IMG/VR virus record: IMGVR_UViG_3300018432_000050 | Location: 1 to 22,698 of that record | Origin: a virus | Direction: 5' to 3' (one strand) | DNA: 22,698 bases | In this document: positions 6,951 through 14,367 of the stretch, piece by piece | How the letters are laid out: each line of letters opens with the position of its first letter | How positions within the stretch are numbered: the stretch's first letter is position 1 | The notes under the pieces: generated by a model | The model's database searches: none | What the model saw: only the letters and a program-made list of their open reading frames with translations | Told to the model about the DNA's origin: nothing | Made by a program: the position numbers and the translations under genes

Positions 6951-7298
6951 TTACTCGGCGCTGTTTACGCCACCCTTTTTACCGGGAACTTCGCCCTGCT
7001 CAGCAGCACGCTCAGCCTGGGCCTTAACCCTGACCCACGGGCCGCCCTCTTCGCGCTCCTCGACCGGAATAGCCTCGGTTGTATGCGGGTTGTAGTACGA
7101 GTCCCCAAGTCGCCCAGAGTAGTCGCCCCTCTTAGGGCCGGGGCCGAGCGCATCTTCGGGGCCAGTCGGCTCCGTGCGATCACCCTGGAGCATGGGCACG
7201 CCCAAGTCGAGAACGTCGTCTCGAGTCGTTACCCCACCAACGGAGTGCGTCAACCCTTCGTCCTGCTGGGTATCGCCCTTCTTTTCGTCCTTAGCCAC
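6951..7298 (-). CDS. Hydrophilic structural-region protein of unknown function
   Basis: A 115-residue protein starting at GTG 7298 with AGGAGG 8 bases upstream. It is strongly hydrophilic and probably partly disordered: charged ends, many G, P, E and K residues, and no hydrophobic core apart from DDVLDLGVPML. It follows the capsid gene and precedes the connector genes. Proteins in this place can be capsid decoration or portal-associated accessories, but nothing in the sequence decides that. Confidence 0.6.
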   Translation of the reverse strand: MAKDEKKGDTQQDEGLTHSVGGVTTRDDVLDLGVPMLQGDRTEPTGPEDALGPGPKRGDYSGRLGDSYYNPHTTEAIPVEEREEGGPWVRVKAQAERAAEQGEVPGKKGGVNSAE

Positions 7299-7341
7299 TT
7301 TCGCGGCCTCCTCTCTCTCGAATCCCTGCTAAGAGATTTGT

Positions 7342-8277
7342 TTAGGCAGCCAGAACTCCGGTAAGCCGGGCCGCAGCCTTGCCACCGAAGATGCCGAGAC
7401 CACAGAAGAACTCGAGGCGTGTACGGAAGACCGGCTTAGAGTCGATCTCCCCGAGATCCTTGACCTGCACCCCGCCATTCGTGAGCCCGGTAACGGCCTG
7501 GTCGGCTTCGTCCTCGCCAAACCGCACGGCGTAGATCGAGGATGCCACGGAGCTAGAGCCCTGTGTTTCGGTCTGGGGAATGATCGCCGTACCATCGGCC
7601 TTAGTGCCAATGTCGATCATCGGGATACCGTTATAGGTCTCGATGGGCTTACCAGTAGCTATCTCCTGGTAGGTATCCCAACCCCCGAGCCTACGCGCTG
7701 AAGAACGGATCTTGGAGCGCACACCAGCGTTCATATACAGAGCATCCGGCCCGCCCTGTACCGCGGCGATGAGCTCGTCTAGCTTGTCGAAGAAGTCATG
7801 GCCGCCGGCAACCGGGCCTAGCCCGTTCGTGGCCGCACCGATAACCTGTGCTCCCGTAAGCCGCTCTTTTAGGCCGTCGAAGCTGTTAGCATCAGCGCCA
7901 ACATCTCCGTTGATAAAGCCATCTTGGAACTTATAGGCCGCCGCCTTGACCTTCATGCGAGTCTGTATCGCCCGCTGATCGTTGAGGTTGCCTCGAGTCT
8001 GGACTATGAACGTATCCACGTCCGCGTCCCCACCAAGGATAACCAAGTTCTCGGTCTTCTGGTTAACCGTGCCCGTGCTCTCCGCGTAGGCGGCGTTCAC
8101 GGCCCGGAACTCAACGCCCGGAAGGCTGCCCTCTTCGTTGTACGCGAAAGCATTGCCCTCTATGCCCATGAGCGGGATGCGGTCGAGCACCGAAGACTCT
8201 ATAACGAAAGTCTCCAACACCCCCCGCTGCAAATCATTTTCCGAGAGCTTCGCGCTCTCAACAAGCGTCATCGCCAT
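7342..8277 (-). CDS. Major capsid protein (HK97 fold)
   Basis: A 311-residue protein with the features of HK97-fold coats: N-arm (LSENDLQRGVLETFVIESSV), E-loop region with GVEFRAVNAAYAESTGTV, P-domain spine helix (NLNDQRAIQTRMKVKAAAYK), then YMNAGVRSKIRSSARRLGG and the A-domain YNGIPMIDIGT. The C-terminus (RTRLEFFCGLGIFGGKAAAR) closes the fold. No N-terminal delta domain is present, which matches the separate scaffold gene directly upstream. The start has GGAG 10 bases upstream and lies 7 bases past the scaffold stop. It forms the icosahedral shell. Confidence 0.93.
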   Translation of the reverse strand: MAMTLVESAKLSENDLQRGVLETFVIESSVLDRIPLMGIEGNAFAYNEEGSLPGVEFRAVNAAYAESTGTVNQKTENLVILGGDADVDTFIVQTRGNLNDQRAIQTRMKVKAAAYKFQDGFINGDVGADANSFDGLKERLTGAQVIGAATNGLGPVAGGHDFFDKLDELIAAVQGGPDALYMNAGVRSKIRSSARRLGGWDTYQEIATGKPIETYNGIPMIDIGTKADGTAIIPQTETQGSSSVASSIYAVRFGEDEADQAVTGLTNGGVQVKDLGEIDSKPVFRTRLEFFCGLGIFGGKAAARLTGVLAA

Positions 8278-8284
8278 TTAGTTG

Positions 8285-8854
8285 TTACTCCTTTGCCCCA
8301 TAAGCGTGACGCAGCCGACCAATACCGGGAGTTCCGTCGTACCCACCATCTCCATTGCCACTAGCACCACCGTCCGCCGACCCGTCCCCGAACTCACGAG
8401 GAAACTCCTGTTTGAGAGCCTTGCGAACTTTCTCTAAGTTCTTAGGCCGGTAGTCGTCGTCGTATTCGACCTCTATAGAGAGATCATTAAGTGATGCGTA
8501 GGCAAGGCGTGGGGTAGGTAGCCCGATGGTCTCGATAAAGTTGGACCGTCTGACACGCTCTTTTAGGCTTTCGTTTTCAGTTCTTAGATCATCACGCTCA
8601 CTAGAGATTGTCGTAAGCTCTTCGCTCTGATTACCCTCTAGCTCTTTGATTCTGCCTTCGGCGGTCTGCGCCCTGGTGCGATAGCCAGCCGACTCTTTAC
8701 GAAGCGTCTTTACGTAATCTTCGCTAAAGGTCTTGCCGCTATCTTGGCCTTCCTGGCCCTCGGTGCCTTCTTGGCTGCCCTCGGTGCCTTCGGTACCCTC
8801 CTGGCCTTCTTGGCCTTCCTGGGTACCTTCCTGGCCTTCCTGTGTATCGTCCAC
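8285..8854 (-). CDS. Capsid scaffolding protein
   Basis: A 189-residue protein starting at GTG 8854 with AGGAGG 5 bases upstream. Residues 1-37 are a low-complexity run of GQE, GTE and GSQE units. Residues 43-105 form a coiled coil (YRTRAQTAEGRIKELE, then ISSERDDLRTENESLKERV). A conserved-looking helix-loop follows (PTPRLAYASLNDLSIEVEYD) and the end is Gly-rich. This agrees with phage scaffold / GP20-type proteins that guide capsid assembly and then leave. A terminator-like hairpin lies just upstream of the ribosome site. Confidence 0.85.
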   Translation of the reverse strand: MDDTQEGQEGTQEGQEGQEGTEGTEGSQEGTEGQEGQDSGKTFSEDYVKTLRKESAGYRTRAQTAEGRIKELEGNQSEELTTISSERDDLRTENESLKERVRRSNFIETIGLPTPRLAYASLNDLSIEVEYDDDYRPKNLEKVRKALKQEFPREFGDGSADGGASGNGDGGYDGTPGIGRLRHAYGAKE

Positions 8855-8873
8855 ATCTGCCTCCTGGGCATAG

Positions 8874-8894
8874 AAAAAGCCCCACCTGGGGGCT
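8874..8894 (-). terminator. Intrinsic terminator between portal and scaffold genes
   Basis: On the minus strand AGCCCC pairs with GGGGCT around a 5-base loop and is followed by TTTTTC. The U-run ends about 20 bases before the scaffold start codon, leaving room only for its ribosome site. Confidence 0.72.
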
Positions 8895-8942
8895 GTAGAA
8901 AACTGCTAGGTTATGGTGCCTGGATTACATCATCGCATCCCC

Positions 8943-10331
8943 CTACTCCTCCTCTTCCTCGTCGTCATTGAGACTAGCCCCATCGGGCAGGGCCGGAGCC
9001 ATCGCCATCCGGGCTTCGGCTTCTTTCTTCTTCTCTTCCTCGAAGGCGTCGATCTGTTCTTCCGTGTACCCCTGCTCGAGTAGGATCTGCCGGCGCGAAA
9101 CGCCCATCTCTTCCTTAATCACAGCCTTCTGCCACTCCTCTAGCTCATTACGGGGCTTCGTATCGGCCCAGTTTGTGTCCAACTCCAAGCCGTCCACCGC
9201 AGCCCCGCGAGCGATCCGCATGGCAAAAGCCATAGCGTTAGACCAGCCCTCACCGAACGATATGCTCCGGTCCGTTACCTTCCGGTCTAAGGTCTGCTCT
9301 GCGGTTTTCTGGCTCTCTCCGGAGACCATGCCCGAGGGCAACATGAAGTAATGCGGTGGGGTTTGCGTAACCTGGGCCATATCCAGGGACCAACCCTGCT
9401 TGACCTTCAGCATCTTCTCTAAATCAGCCGCATTGAACTGCCCGAGCTGCGTACCCTCGCCACCGTTAAGAACCCACACCCGCTCAGGACCGGCTTTGAA
9501 CGGTGAGATCGGGTTGCCCTTATCGTCCTTCACTACCTCAATATTCAGCGCCCACCGCTGAGGGAAGGATTGAAACTCACCGCCCACCAGCATATCCATG
9601 ACAGCTTTGTTGAGCCCGTCTTGAACCGGAAGAGCATCCCAAAGCTCAGACTTCCCGAACTCTTGAACGTCAGGAGCATTAGCAAAATGAAACACGGGCA
9701 CTTGCTTATACTGGTTTACTAGCGGCCACGCTTCTCCGGGTACCACTCGATACCGGAAGTTCTGAGCGTTAAGCTGAGAGCCCATGCTTTGCTTCTTATC
9801 CGTCATGTACTTTTCAATACGGTCGGGATAGTAGAGGGTTAGGTAATGGTTCCCATCGCGTTCTTTCCAGAGCTTCGCGGCTCGCACGATAAACCCTACA
9901 CTCTCGGGATCATACTCTACGCAGACCTCTAAAGGCGTGTTGGGGAACATGGTAGGGAAGCCGGTCTTATCGGGCCACACTACGACGTAGGTGTCACCGC
10001 CAGCTATGGCTGTCTGGTGTACCGAGCCCGACCGCCGGATCATGCGGTTACGCTTCCATATATCCCATGCGTCTTGAGAGAACGTCTCATCATCGCCCGC
10101 GCTAAAAGACTGGACTTGGAGCCGGTCCGCTAAGGCGTCGGCCACGGCACTACACAGGTTTAAACGGAAGTTCTGAAACAGTTTCTTAAAGATCGTCTCT
10201 TCACGCTTGGAGTCGATCATGGGCTTGTGCTTGCCGTTGTAGTAGTCGAGATGCTTACGGTACTCGGGTTGCTTCTTTCCTAGCTCGGAGACGGCCCACT
10301 TGATCTCTTCAATTTGTGGTTTAGTGGGCAA
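8943..10331 (-). CDS. Portal protein (SPP1 gp6-like)
   Basis: A 462-residue protein of usual portal length. The start is TTG 10331, with GAGGAG about 5 bases upstream overlapping the stop of the terminase gene. It carries portal family patterns: YRKHLDYYNGKHKPM, FQNFRLNLCSAVADALADRL (membrane-proximal wing helix), TYVVVWPDKTGFPTMFPNTP and PVFHFANAPDVQEFGKSELW. It also has the SGESQKTAEQTLDRKVTDR clip/stem segment. The C-terminal 40 residues are highly charged and end in a run of D and E. The protein forms the dodecameric ring at one capsid vertex through which DNA is packaged and ejected. Confidence 0.92.
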   Translation of the reverse strand: MPTKPQIEEIKWAVSELGKKQPEYRKHLDYYNGKHKPMIDSKREETIFKKLFQNFRLNLCSAVADALADRLQVQSFSAGDDETFSQDAWDIWKRNRMIRRSGSVHQTAIAGGDTYVVVWPDKTGFPTMFPNTPLEVCVEYDPESVGFIVRAAKLWKERDGNHYLTLYYPDRIEKYMTDKKQSMGSQLNAQNFRYRVVPGEAWPLVNQYKQVPVFHFANAPDVQEFGKSELWDALPVQDGLNKAVMDMLVGGEFQSFPQRWALNIEVVKDDKGNPISPFKAGPERVWVLNGGEGTQLGQFNAADLEKMLKVKQGWSLDMAQVTQTPPHYFMLPSGMVSGESQKTAEQTLDRKVTDRSISFGEGWSNAMAFAMRIARGAAVDGLELDTNWADTKPRNELEEWQKAVIKEEMGVSRRQILLEQGYTEEQIDAFEEEKKKEAEARMAMAPALPDGASLNDDEEEEE

Positions 10332-10340
10332 TCTGTCTCC

Positions 10341-11639
10341 TCAGAAACTATAAACCGTTGCCTTGCCGCTCTCCGCAGCTCGCAACTCCGCCATGATGTA
10401 CCGCTCCGCGTCGAGGTAGTGAAATGTTTCTTTGTCTTCGATCTTCTCAGTAGGCTCGCCCTGTTCGTCCAGTTCCCGCGAATAGGTGAGCTTCTGCTCG
10501 AGGTACCCCTCAAGATCATCAAAGACCAGGATCTCCCCCCGAGCATGAGCTCCATACACCCGGTCGATACCAACCTCTACGTCCGATATCGGCGGCTCTT
10601 TCACGGGCAAACCGCCGGACCGAAACTCGTTACGCCACTGGTCTTCGGACTTCGACCCACCTACGCAGTTCGGAATCATCGGCTCGCCCTCGAGCAACTT
10701 CTTTGCATGATCCTTCGCGGTTCGGCCCCCAGCCTTGTACTCACGATAGAGATAGAGCCGATCCGTACCAGGTTCTTCCGCATAGAACATGCCCACGGTG
10801 TTGACGCCGCCGAAGTCGAGGCCAAGGTGCCGAGGCCACGAGTCCGGTATAGCAAAGCGGGGAATCTTGTGTTGAGTTTCGTTGAAAGAATCGTAAATCA
10901 GTCCTGCGGGCCGGGTAAACAACCCGAGGTAGAACATTGCATACTTCCAGTAGGGAAGATCACGCCTCGCCCGCTCTGCTTCTTCTTTCGGGAACTTCGG
11001 GTTCAGGGTAGAGGGGAAATTCACGACCATGTAGTCGGGGTCGCCAGCCTTCCACTTATCCCATACCTTTTGTTTGAGCCATCCGAGGTTGTAGGGCGTG
11101 GTCGTTATCAGGACGCGGCCCTGGTGGATAGACAGCCGCCGGAGAATCGCCTCCCAACTCTCTAGCTTAAAGGCTTTCTGGCCGGCTTCGTCCAGCCACA
11201 CCGCTTTGGCTGTAGCACTCTCCAGGCTCTCAGGATCTTGTGCATGTCCGAAGAAGACCACTGTGGGCTCATACTCCAGGCCGTCCGGCGGATCTCCGAA
11301 CGTCCGACGCATCCCCTCTTCCGAGAACCGGAACTCGGCAGCACCGGCATGGTAAGTGCCTACCCCTAGAATCGCCTCAAAGTAACGCCGGAACGCCGGG
11401 AGAGCCTTACGCGCTAAGAGCTTGTACGTCGGAGAGACCACGAGGTAATCCCCCGGTCCCCGGTTGATAATCTCCTGGTACAACCACGGCGGCCCTAGCA
11501 TCGTCTTGCCGGACTGCGCCCCAGCTATGCCAGCGTTGAATCGGGCAGTGCTATTCCAGAGCTTTAACTGCCCCTCGTGGAAGTTTAGCCGGAGCTTACG
11601 GCCATGAGGTTTCTCCCTCGTCGGTATCGCCGTTGCCAT
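10341..11639 (-). CDS. terL: Terminase large subunit (packaging ATPase and nuclease)
   Basis: A 432-residue two-domain terminase. The ATPase half has a Walker A-like GAQSGKT at 40-46, Walker B VWLDEAG around Asp150-Glu151 and the coupling motif ITTTPYN near 178-184. The nuclease half starts with HLGLDFGG (Asp275), an RNase H-fold active-site aspartate, with VFDDLEGYLEQKL later and a conserved HYLDAERY near the C-terminus. It pumps DNA into the prohead and cuts concatemers. ATG 11639 has GGGAG 5 bases upstream and overlaps terS by 44 bases in another frame. Confidence 0.95.
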   Translation of the reverse strand: MATAIPTREKPHGRKLRLNFHEGQLKLWNSTARFNAGIAGAQSGKTMLGPPWLYQEIINRGPGDYLVVSPTYKLLARKALPAFRRYFEAILGVGTYHAGAAEFRFSEEGMRRTFGDPPDGLEYEPTVVFFGHAQDPESLESATAKAVWLDEAGQKAFKLESWEAILRRLSIHQGRVLITTTPYNLGWLKQKVWDKWKAGDPDYMVVNFPSTLNPKFPKEEAERARRDLPYWKYAMFYLGLFTRPAGLIYDSFNETQHKIPRFAIPDSWPRHLGLDFGGVNTVGMFYAEEPGTDRLYLYREYKAGGRTAKDHAKKLLEGEPMIPNCVGGSKSEDQWRNEFRSGGLPVKEPPISDVEVGIDRVYGAHARGEILVFDDLEGYLEQKLTYSRELDEQGEPTEKIEDKETFHYLDAERYIMAELRAAESGKATVYSF

Positions 11640-12159
11640 CCGTACTCCCTACCTGGATTATCTGAATGGGGCCATCTGAAGGCCCAGAATGCTCGACCTT
11701 CTCGGTAAAGAGCTTCAGATGCTTACCCAACAACTCAAGTGAGCTCTTCTTGTCGGCTAACTTGAACTTCGTGCGCTTCACAAACTCGGCATCCTCGCCA
11801 CGACCATCAACATAGGTCTCGGAGGTGATCTCTTGAATCGCTGCGGCTTGCTCCCGAGTAAGGTTGCTTAGATCAATGTAGGCATCCCCGCCAGAGATCC
11901 GTATGTAATCCAGCATGTTAGAGAATCCAAGCCCAGCAAGCTCCTCGAGTACCCGATACGAAGTAACCCCGAGGCTCTTTAATCTCTCCCCGAGCGCCTG
12001 GTCAATAGCAGCGGCAATATCAGGTTTTTGTAGGTTCTCCTGTCCGATGCGTCCCGCGGTTTTCTCGCTGTACCCGGCGCGAATCGCCGCCTGGGTCGCA
12101 TTGAAATCCACCAGATACTCAGCAATAAATACCCGTTGCTTATTGGTTAAATCAGCCAT
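11596..12159 (-). CDS. terS: Terminase small subunit
   Basis: A 187-residue protein of the Terminase_2 family. The N-terminus LTNKQRVFIAEYLVDFNATQ then AAIRAGYSEKTAGRIGQENL is the DNA-binding helix-turn-helix of this family. The middle segment (LKLADKKSSLELLGKHLKLF-like) is the oligomerisation region, and the acidic, glycine-rich tail is probably flexible. It recognises the packaging site and hands DNA to the large subunit. The ribosome site (GAGAG 5 bases upstream) is modest and lies directly behind the U-run of a terminator hairpin, so leader structure may control expression. Confidence 0.92.
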   Translation of the reverse strand: MADLTNKQRVFIAEYLVDFNATQAAIRAGYSEKTAGRIGQENLQKPDIAAAIDQALGERLKSLGVTSYRVLEELAGLGFSNMLDYIRISGGDAYIDLSNLTREQAAAIQEITSETYVDGRGEDAEFVKRTKFKLADKKSSLELLGKHLKLFTEKVEHSGPSDGPIQIIQVGSTDGNGDTDEGETSWP

Positions 12160-12170
12160 GCCAACTCTCT

Positions 12171-12213
12171 AAAAACTGCGCTCTCGAGAAAGGATCAGAA
12201 ACCGAGAGCGCAG
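12171..12213 (-). terminator. Strong intrinsic terminator immediately upstream of terS
   Basis: A perfect 11-bp stem (CTGCGCTCTCG with CGAGAGCGCAG) around a 16-base loop is followed by TTTTT on the minus strand. The U-run ends 11 bases before the terS start codon. Confidence 0.85.
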
Positions 12214-12217
12214 TAGC

Positions 12218-12310
12218 TTAAATACCTAAATCCTTGATAAACATTATCAAGACCATAATGAACGTCAGAAGCGTAAGAAGACCACCAACGTAAGGCCCAT
12301 ACTCGCCCAT
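12218..12310 (-). CDS. 30-residue single-helix membrane micro-protein
   Basis: ATG 12310 has a perfect AGGAGG 4 bases upstream. The protein reads MGEYGPYVGG, then the hydrophobic LLTLLTFIMVLIMFI, then KDLGI. One transmembrane helix with a short polar N-terminus and one lysine after the helix is clear; there is no cleavable signal. A longer frame from 12457 adds an unlikely proline-rich extension through structured leader DNA, so I reject it. Being alone between a structured leader and a strong terminator suggests a separately expressed unit. Function is unknown; a role in lysis timing or membrane signalling is possible but unsupported. Confidence 0.7.
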   Translation of the reverse strand: MGEYGPYVGGLLTLLTFIMVLIMFIKDLGI

Positions 12311-12330
12311 ATTGCCTCCTAAGTCAAAGT

Positions 12331-12422
12331 GCGGGCGCCCGGGGAAAGGGGGGATTGCAGACGCCCGCGAGGGAGCTCGTGGGTTCGGTCCCGTCCCGGA
12401 TTCGTCCGGGAGGGCCACGAGC
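12331..12422 (-). other. Structured GC-rich leader with two strong hairpins
   Basis: Hairpin one pairs 12331-12337 with 12362-12368 (GCGGGCG/CGCCCGC). Hairpin two pairs 12375-12382 with 12415-12422 (GCTCGTGG/CCACGAGC) and contains an inner 6-bp stem, CCCGGA TTCG TCCGGG, at 12395-12410. No U-run follows either. The stretch 12311-12460 holds no convincing gene. It is a candidate 5' leader, cis-acting RNA or packaging (cos/pac) site close to terS. Confidence 0.5.
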
Positions 12423-12460
12423 AAAGGCCCCGCCCCACTAGGGACAGAACCATACACACC

Positions 12461-12492
12461 AAAAGGCCCCGAAGATTTAAACCTCCAGAGCC
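12461..12492 (-). terminator. Intrinsic terminator after the HNH endonuclease gene
   Basis: On the minus strand GGCTCTGGAGG pairs with TCTTCGGGGCC, with several G-U pairs, around a TTTAAA loop, followed by TTTT. It lies 47 bases past the HNH stop. Confidence 0.6.
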
Positions 12493-12538
12493 TCTTTTCG
12501 CATAGTAACCAAATGCTACACCGACTGCAGTAGACTCG

Positions 12539-13045
12539 TCAAGTGCCACGAGGAAAGTTTAGACATGCAAATTCGCCCCATTGTTCAGAAGCCGCCCGAT
12601 CGTAGGCACGAGCCGCATCGGCTTCGTTGGAGAATCTACCAAGGTTTTGATGCCTCCGATTGACTTTGATCTTTGCTAGCCACTGCCCCCTAGACTTATC
12701 CCACTGCACGCCTTTGTACCGCGACACACCACGAATCTTGCGCCGATTAGCATGGTTATTAGAACGAGAACACAAACGCAAATTCGCACGCTGGTTATCA
12801 AGTCCGTCATGATTGTGGTGATCTACATCTTGAGAACTATTCATTACCACGCCAAGAATCTCTCGGTGCATATAAACATTTCTGGGCAGTCCAACCATGC
12901 GTTCAACGCGCGATGCACTCCGAACAGCATAAACACGATCATTCGGAGCAACTAACGCCCACCACGACTGCTCAGACAACCGTTCGTAATCTTCGTCGTC
13001 AACAACTGTGACGTAGCCCTTGGTCAGGGGTATAGTTCGACTCAC
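12539..13045 (-). CDS. HNH homing endonuclease with C-terminal AP2 DNA-binding domain
   Basis: A 168-residue protein. I chose GTG 13045 because MSRTIPLTKGYVTVVDDEDY is the usual start of this family; the frame could extend 15 codons upstream. Residues 58-100 form the HNH nuclease: VYMHREIL, DVDHHNHDGLDNQRANLR and NNHANRR. Residues 108-164 form an AP2/ERF-type fold: SRYKGVQWDKSRGQWLAKI, then LGRFSNEADAARAYDRAA and CLNF. Such free-standing enzymes cut intron-less or intergenic sites and spread by homing. It has a possible promoter and its own terminator, so it looks like an inserted cassette at the early/late boundary. Confidence 0.92.
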   Translation of the reverse strand: MSRTIPLTKGYVTVVDDEDYERLSEQSWWALVAPNDRVYAVRSASRVERMVGLPRNVYMHREILGVVMNSSQDVDHHNHDGLDNQRANLRLCSRSNNHANRRKIRGVSRYKGVQWDKSRGQWLAKIKVNRRHQNLGRFSNEADAARAYDRAASEQWGEFACLNFPRGT

Positions 13046-13115
13046 GCTGCACCGGCCCTTTCGGTGTAGAGCCCCGGCGTGTTGACGCACGGCATCGGGG
13101 CACTTTGTTTCTTCT

Positions 13116-13124
13116 ATTTTACCA
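13116..13124 (-). promoter_or_regulatory. Possible extended -10 promoter for the HNH gene
   Basis: The minus strand reads TGG TAAAAT, an extended -10 element one mismatch from TATAAT, 70 bases upstream of the HNH start and in the only gap of this region. No good -35 box is seen at the right distance. Confidence 0.35.
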
Positions 13125-13145
13125 TAAAGCCGATAGATATGCGGG

Positions 13146-13874
13146 TTATGCGGATTGCCTGCCGGTCACAATGTCCCACGCACGACGCTCCGAGTACCCG
13201 GTCATGTCAGCGGCAACTTTCACTGCATCGGTCTTTTTTTTGCCGTCGTCTCTAAGCCGGGCATACAGAGCGTAAAGCTCATCGTTACGCCTGTCGATTT
13301 CCTTTTCCTCTTGAGAGGTCATTCTGGCCGGCCACACTACATGCAACTCTTCGTGCTGCAAATCCTTCGCAAGCCACTCGATAGCAGCGTCGTGCCGTTC
13401 TAAGAATCGCCGGGGAGACACCAATGCTACTTTCGGAGGCTTCGAGGGTTTGGCCCTTTGCCGCTGCTTATTCTCCTTATCAAGCTTACGGACCCGATCC
13501 CTCAAGTCTTGCACTATCGAAAAATCTGCAGGATCTGACAAATACGGCTCGATAAGGGCGCTGTAGGCACTTGAGCCGGTAATATCGCGGTCACCAGGCA
13601 TACAGTAACCGCAACTAGAGTGCTTGCCTACGGAGGCTTGCCGCTGCATCCTAGTCAGCGATCCCCACAGAGCGAGGAAGCTCTGCTCGAGTAGCTTGCG
13701 GTCGGTCTTATCGAACTCCGCCCCGGTGAAGATCATCCCGGCGGGACCGTAGGAACCTTTGGCGTCGAGGTTCAGCTCCGCATCCGTGGAAGCCGCGGCG
13801 CCGAAGGCAGAATGCCACGTCCTCCAATCTTTGAGAAGCTGTAGAACCTCCCGTTTCTTGGCCTCGGTACTCAA
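13146..13874 (-). CDS. HTH-containing protein of unknown function (possible late regulator)
   Basis: A 242-residue protein. TTG 13874 has GGGAGG 5 bases upstream and overlaps the stop of the preceding gene (TTGA), so I prefer it to ATG 13916. Residues 1-80 are helical, with a Trp-rich LKDWRTWHSAFG. A CGYC pair lies near residue 90. A basic coiled coil (VRKLDKENKQRQRAKPSKPP) follows in the middle. The C-terminus (KTDAVKVAADMTGYSERRAW) looks like a helix-turn-helix. It is the last gene of the early operon before the late region, a place where late-gene activators often sit. That role is inference. Confidence 0.65.
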   Translation of the reverse strand: MSTEAKKREVLQLLKDWRTWHSAFGAAASTDAELNLDAKGSYGPAGMIFTGAEFDKTDRKLLEQSFLALWGSLTRMQRQASVGKHSSCGYCMPGDRDITGSSAYSALIEPYLSDPADFSIVQDLRDRVRKLDKENKQRQRAKPSKPPKVALVSPRRFLERHDAAIEWLAKDLQHEELHVVWPARMTSQEEKEIDRRNDELYALYARLRDDGKKKTDAVKVAADMTGYSERRAWDIVTGRQSA

Positions 13875-14047
13875 GCATTCCTCCCGTATCCTCGCGTATA
13901 AAACTCCCCAACGCATTTATCGGAACAGAACTGCCATCCTTCGGGAGGATCACGTTTGTAACGCCATCGTCCCTCTACTTCCACTTTTAACCATCTATTG
14001 TGAACATTCACTTCGGTCTTGCAGTTGTCGCAACGGATCAATTCCAC
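13871..14047 (-). CDS. 58-residue zinc-ribbon micro-protein
   Basis: GTG 14047 follows GAGGAG and AGGGG. The protein has CDNC at residues 6-9 and CSDKC at 41-45, four cysteines spaced like a treble-clef or ribbon zinc site, separated by a basic, aromatic strand region (NRWLKVEVEGRWRYKRDPPE). The stop overlaps the TTG start of the next gene by four bases. Frame, ribosome site and coupling all agree, so I consider it real although short. It may bind DNA, RNA or protein; no family is recognised. Confidence 0.72.
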   Translation of the reverse strand: MELIRCDNCKTEVNVHNRWLKVEVEGRWRYKRDPPEGWQFCSDKCVGEFYTRGYGRNA

Positions 14048-14053
14048 CCCTGG

Positions 14054-14248
14054 CTACTCCTCTCTCAGCCGGACACGATCCACGCGACCACAATCGCCGT
14101 CACGCACACGATCACCAGGCCCACGAACCCAAAGTCGCAACACAGCCTTAATGTGGCCGTTTACTGTTAGCTCCCACGGAGCGAAGCTCGCTTTCTCTGC
14201 CTTCTCTAGCGACTCGTCTGCCAGGGCTAGGATGTCCTTGTCACTCAC
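14054..14248 (-). CDS. 64-residue protein of unknown function
   Basis: GTG 14248 overlaps the stop of the gene before it (GTGA). The N-terminal MSDKDILALADESLEKAEKA is an amphipathic helix. A strand segment (PWELTVNGHIKAVLRLWVRG) follows, and then a charged tail alternating Arg, Asp and Val (PGDRVRDGDCGRVDRVRLRE). The tail may be disordered or a short repeat. No family is recognised. The next gene starts 7 bases after the stop. Confidence 0.65.
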   Translation of the reverse strand: MSDKDILALADESLEKAEKASFAPWELTVNGHIKAVLRLWVRGPGDRVRDGDCGRVDRVRLREE

Positions 14249-14367
14249 TCCGACCACCGATCTCCGCAAACTTTGCACTCGTAAACAGGCCAGTATTCGC
14301 CCTCGTCATATTCTGTATCGCCCGTTTTCTCCGCATTACATACGCAACAATGCTCTTTGTCGCTCAC
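14245..14367 (-). CDS. 40-residue double-CxxC zinc-ribbon micro-protein
   Basis: GTG 14367 directly follows the stop of the previous gene and has AGGAGG 5 bases upstream. The protein contains CCVC (Cys7, Cys8, Cys10) and CKVC (Cys31, Cys34) with an acidic loop between (EKTGDTEYDEGEYWPVYE) and ends GDRWSE. This is a minimal zinc ribbon. The stop overlaps the next start as GTGA. Its first residues MSDKE resemble the next protein's MSDKD. Its length puts it below usual annotation cut-offs. Confidence 0.72.
   Translation of the reverse strand: MSDKEHCCVCNAEKTGDTEYDEGEYWPVYECKVCGDRWSE

Noticed and set aside
10314-11165. A 283-codon open frame on the plus strand
   Set aside because: It lies opposite the terminase large subunit, has no ribosome site or domain, and is a GC-driven shadow frame.
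12375-12422. tRNA-like T-arm (GGTTCGGTCCC) on the plus strand
   Set aside because: The flanking 5-bp T stem, the anticodon arm and an acceptor stem do not form; the pairing is a simple long hairpin.
12218-12457. Long version of the membrane micro-protein starting at 12457
   Set aside because: The extra 49 residues are proline-rich translation of the structured leader, while ATG 12310 has a perfect AGGAGG.
12319-12549. A 76-codon minus-strand frame after the HNH gene
   Set aside because: It begins inside the HNH gene, crosses the terminator and leader hairpins, and has no ribosome site or recognisable domain; I could not exclude a decayed gene remnant.
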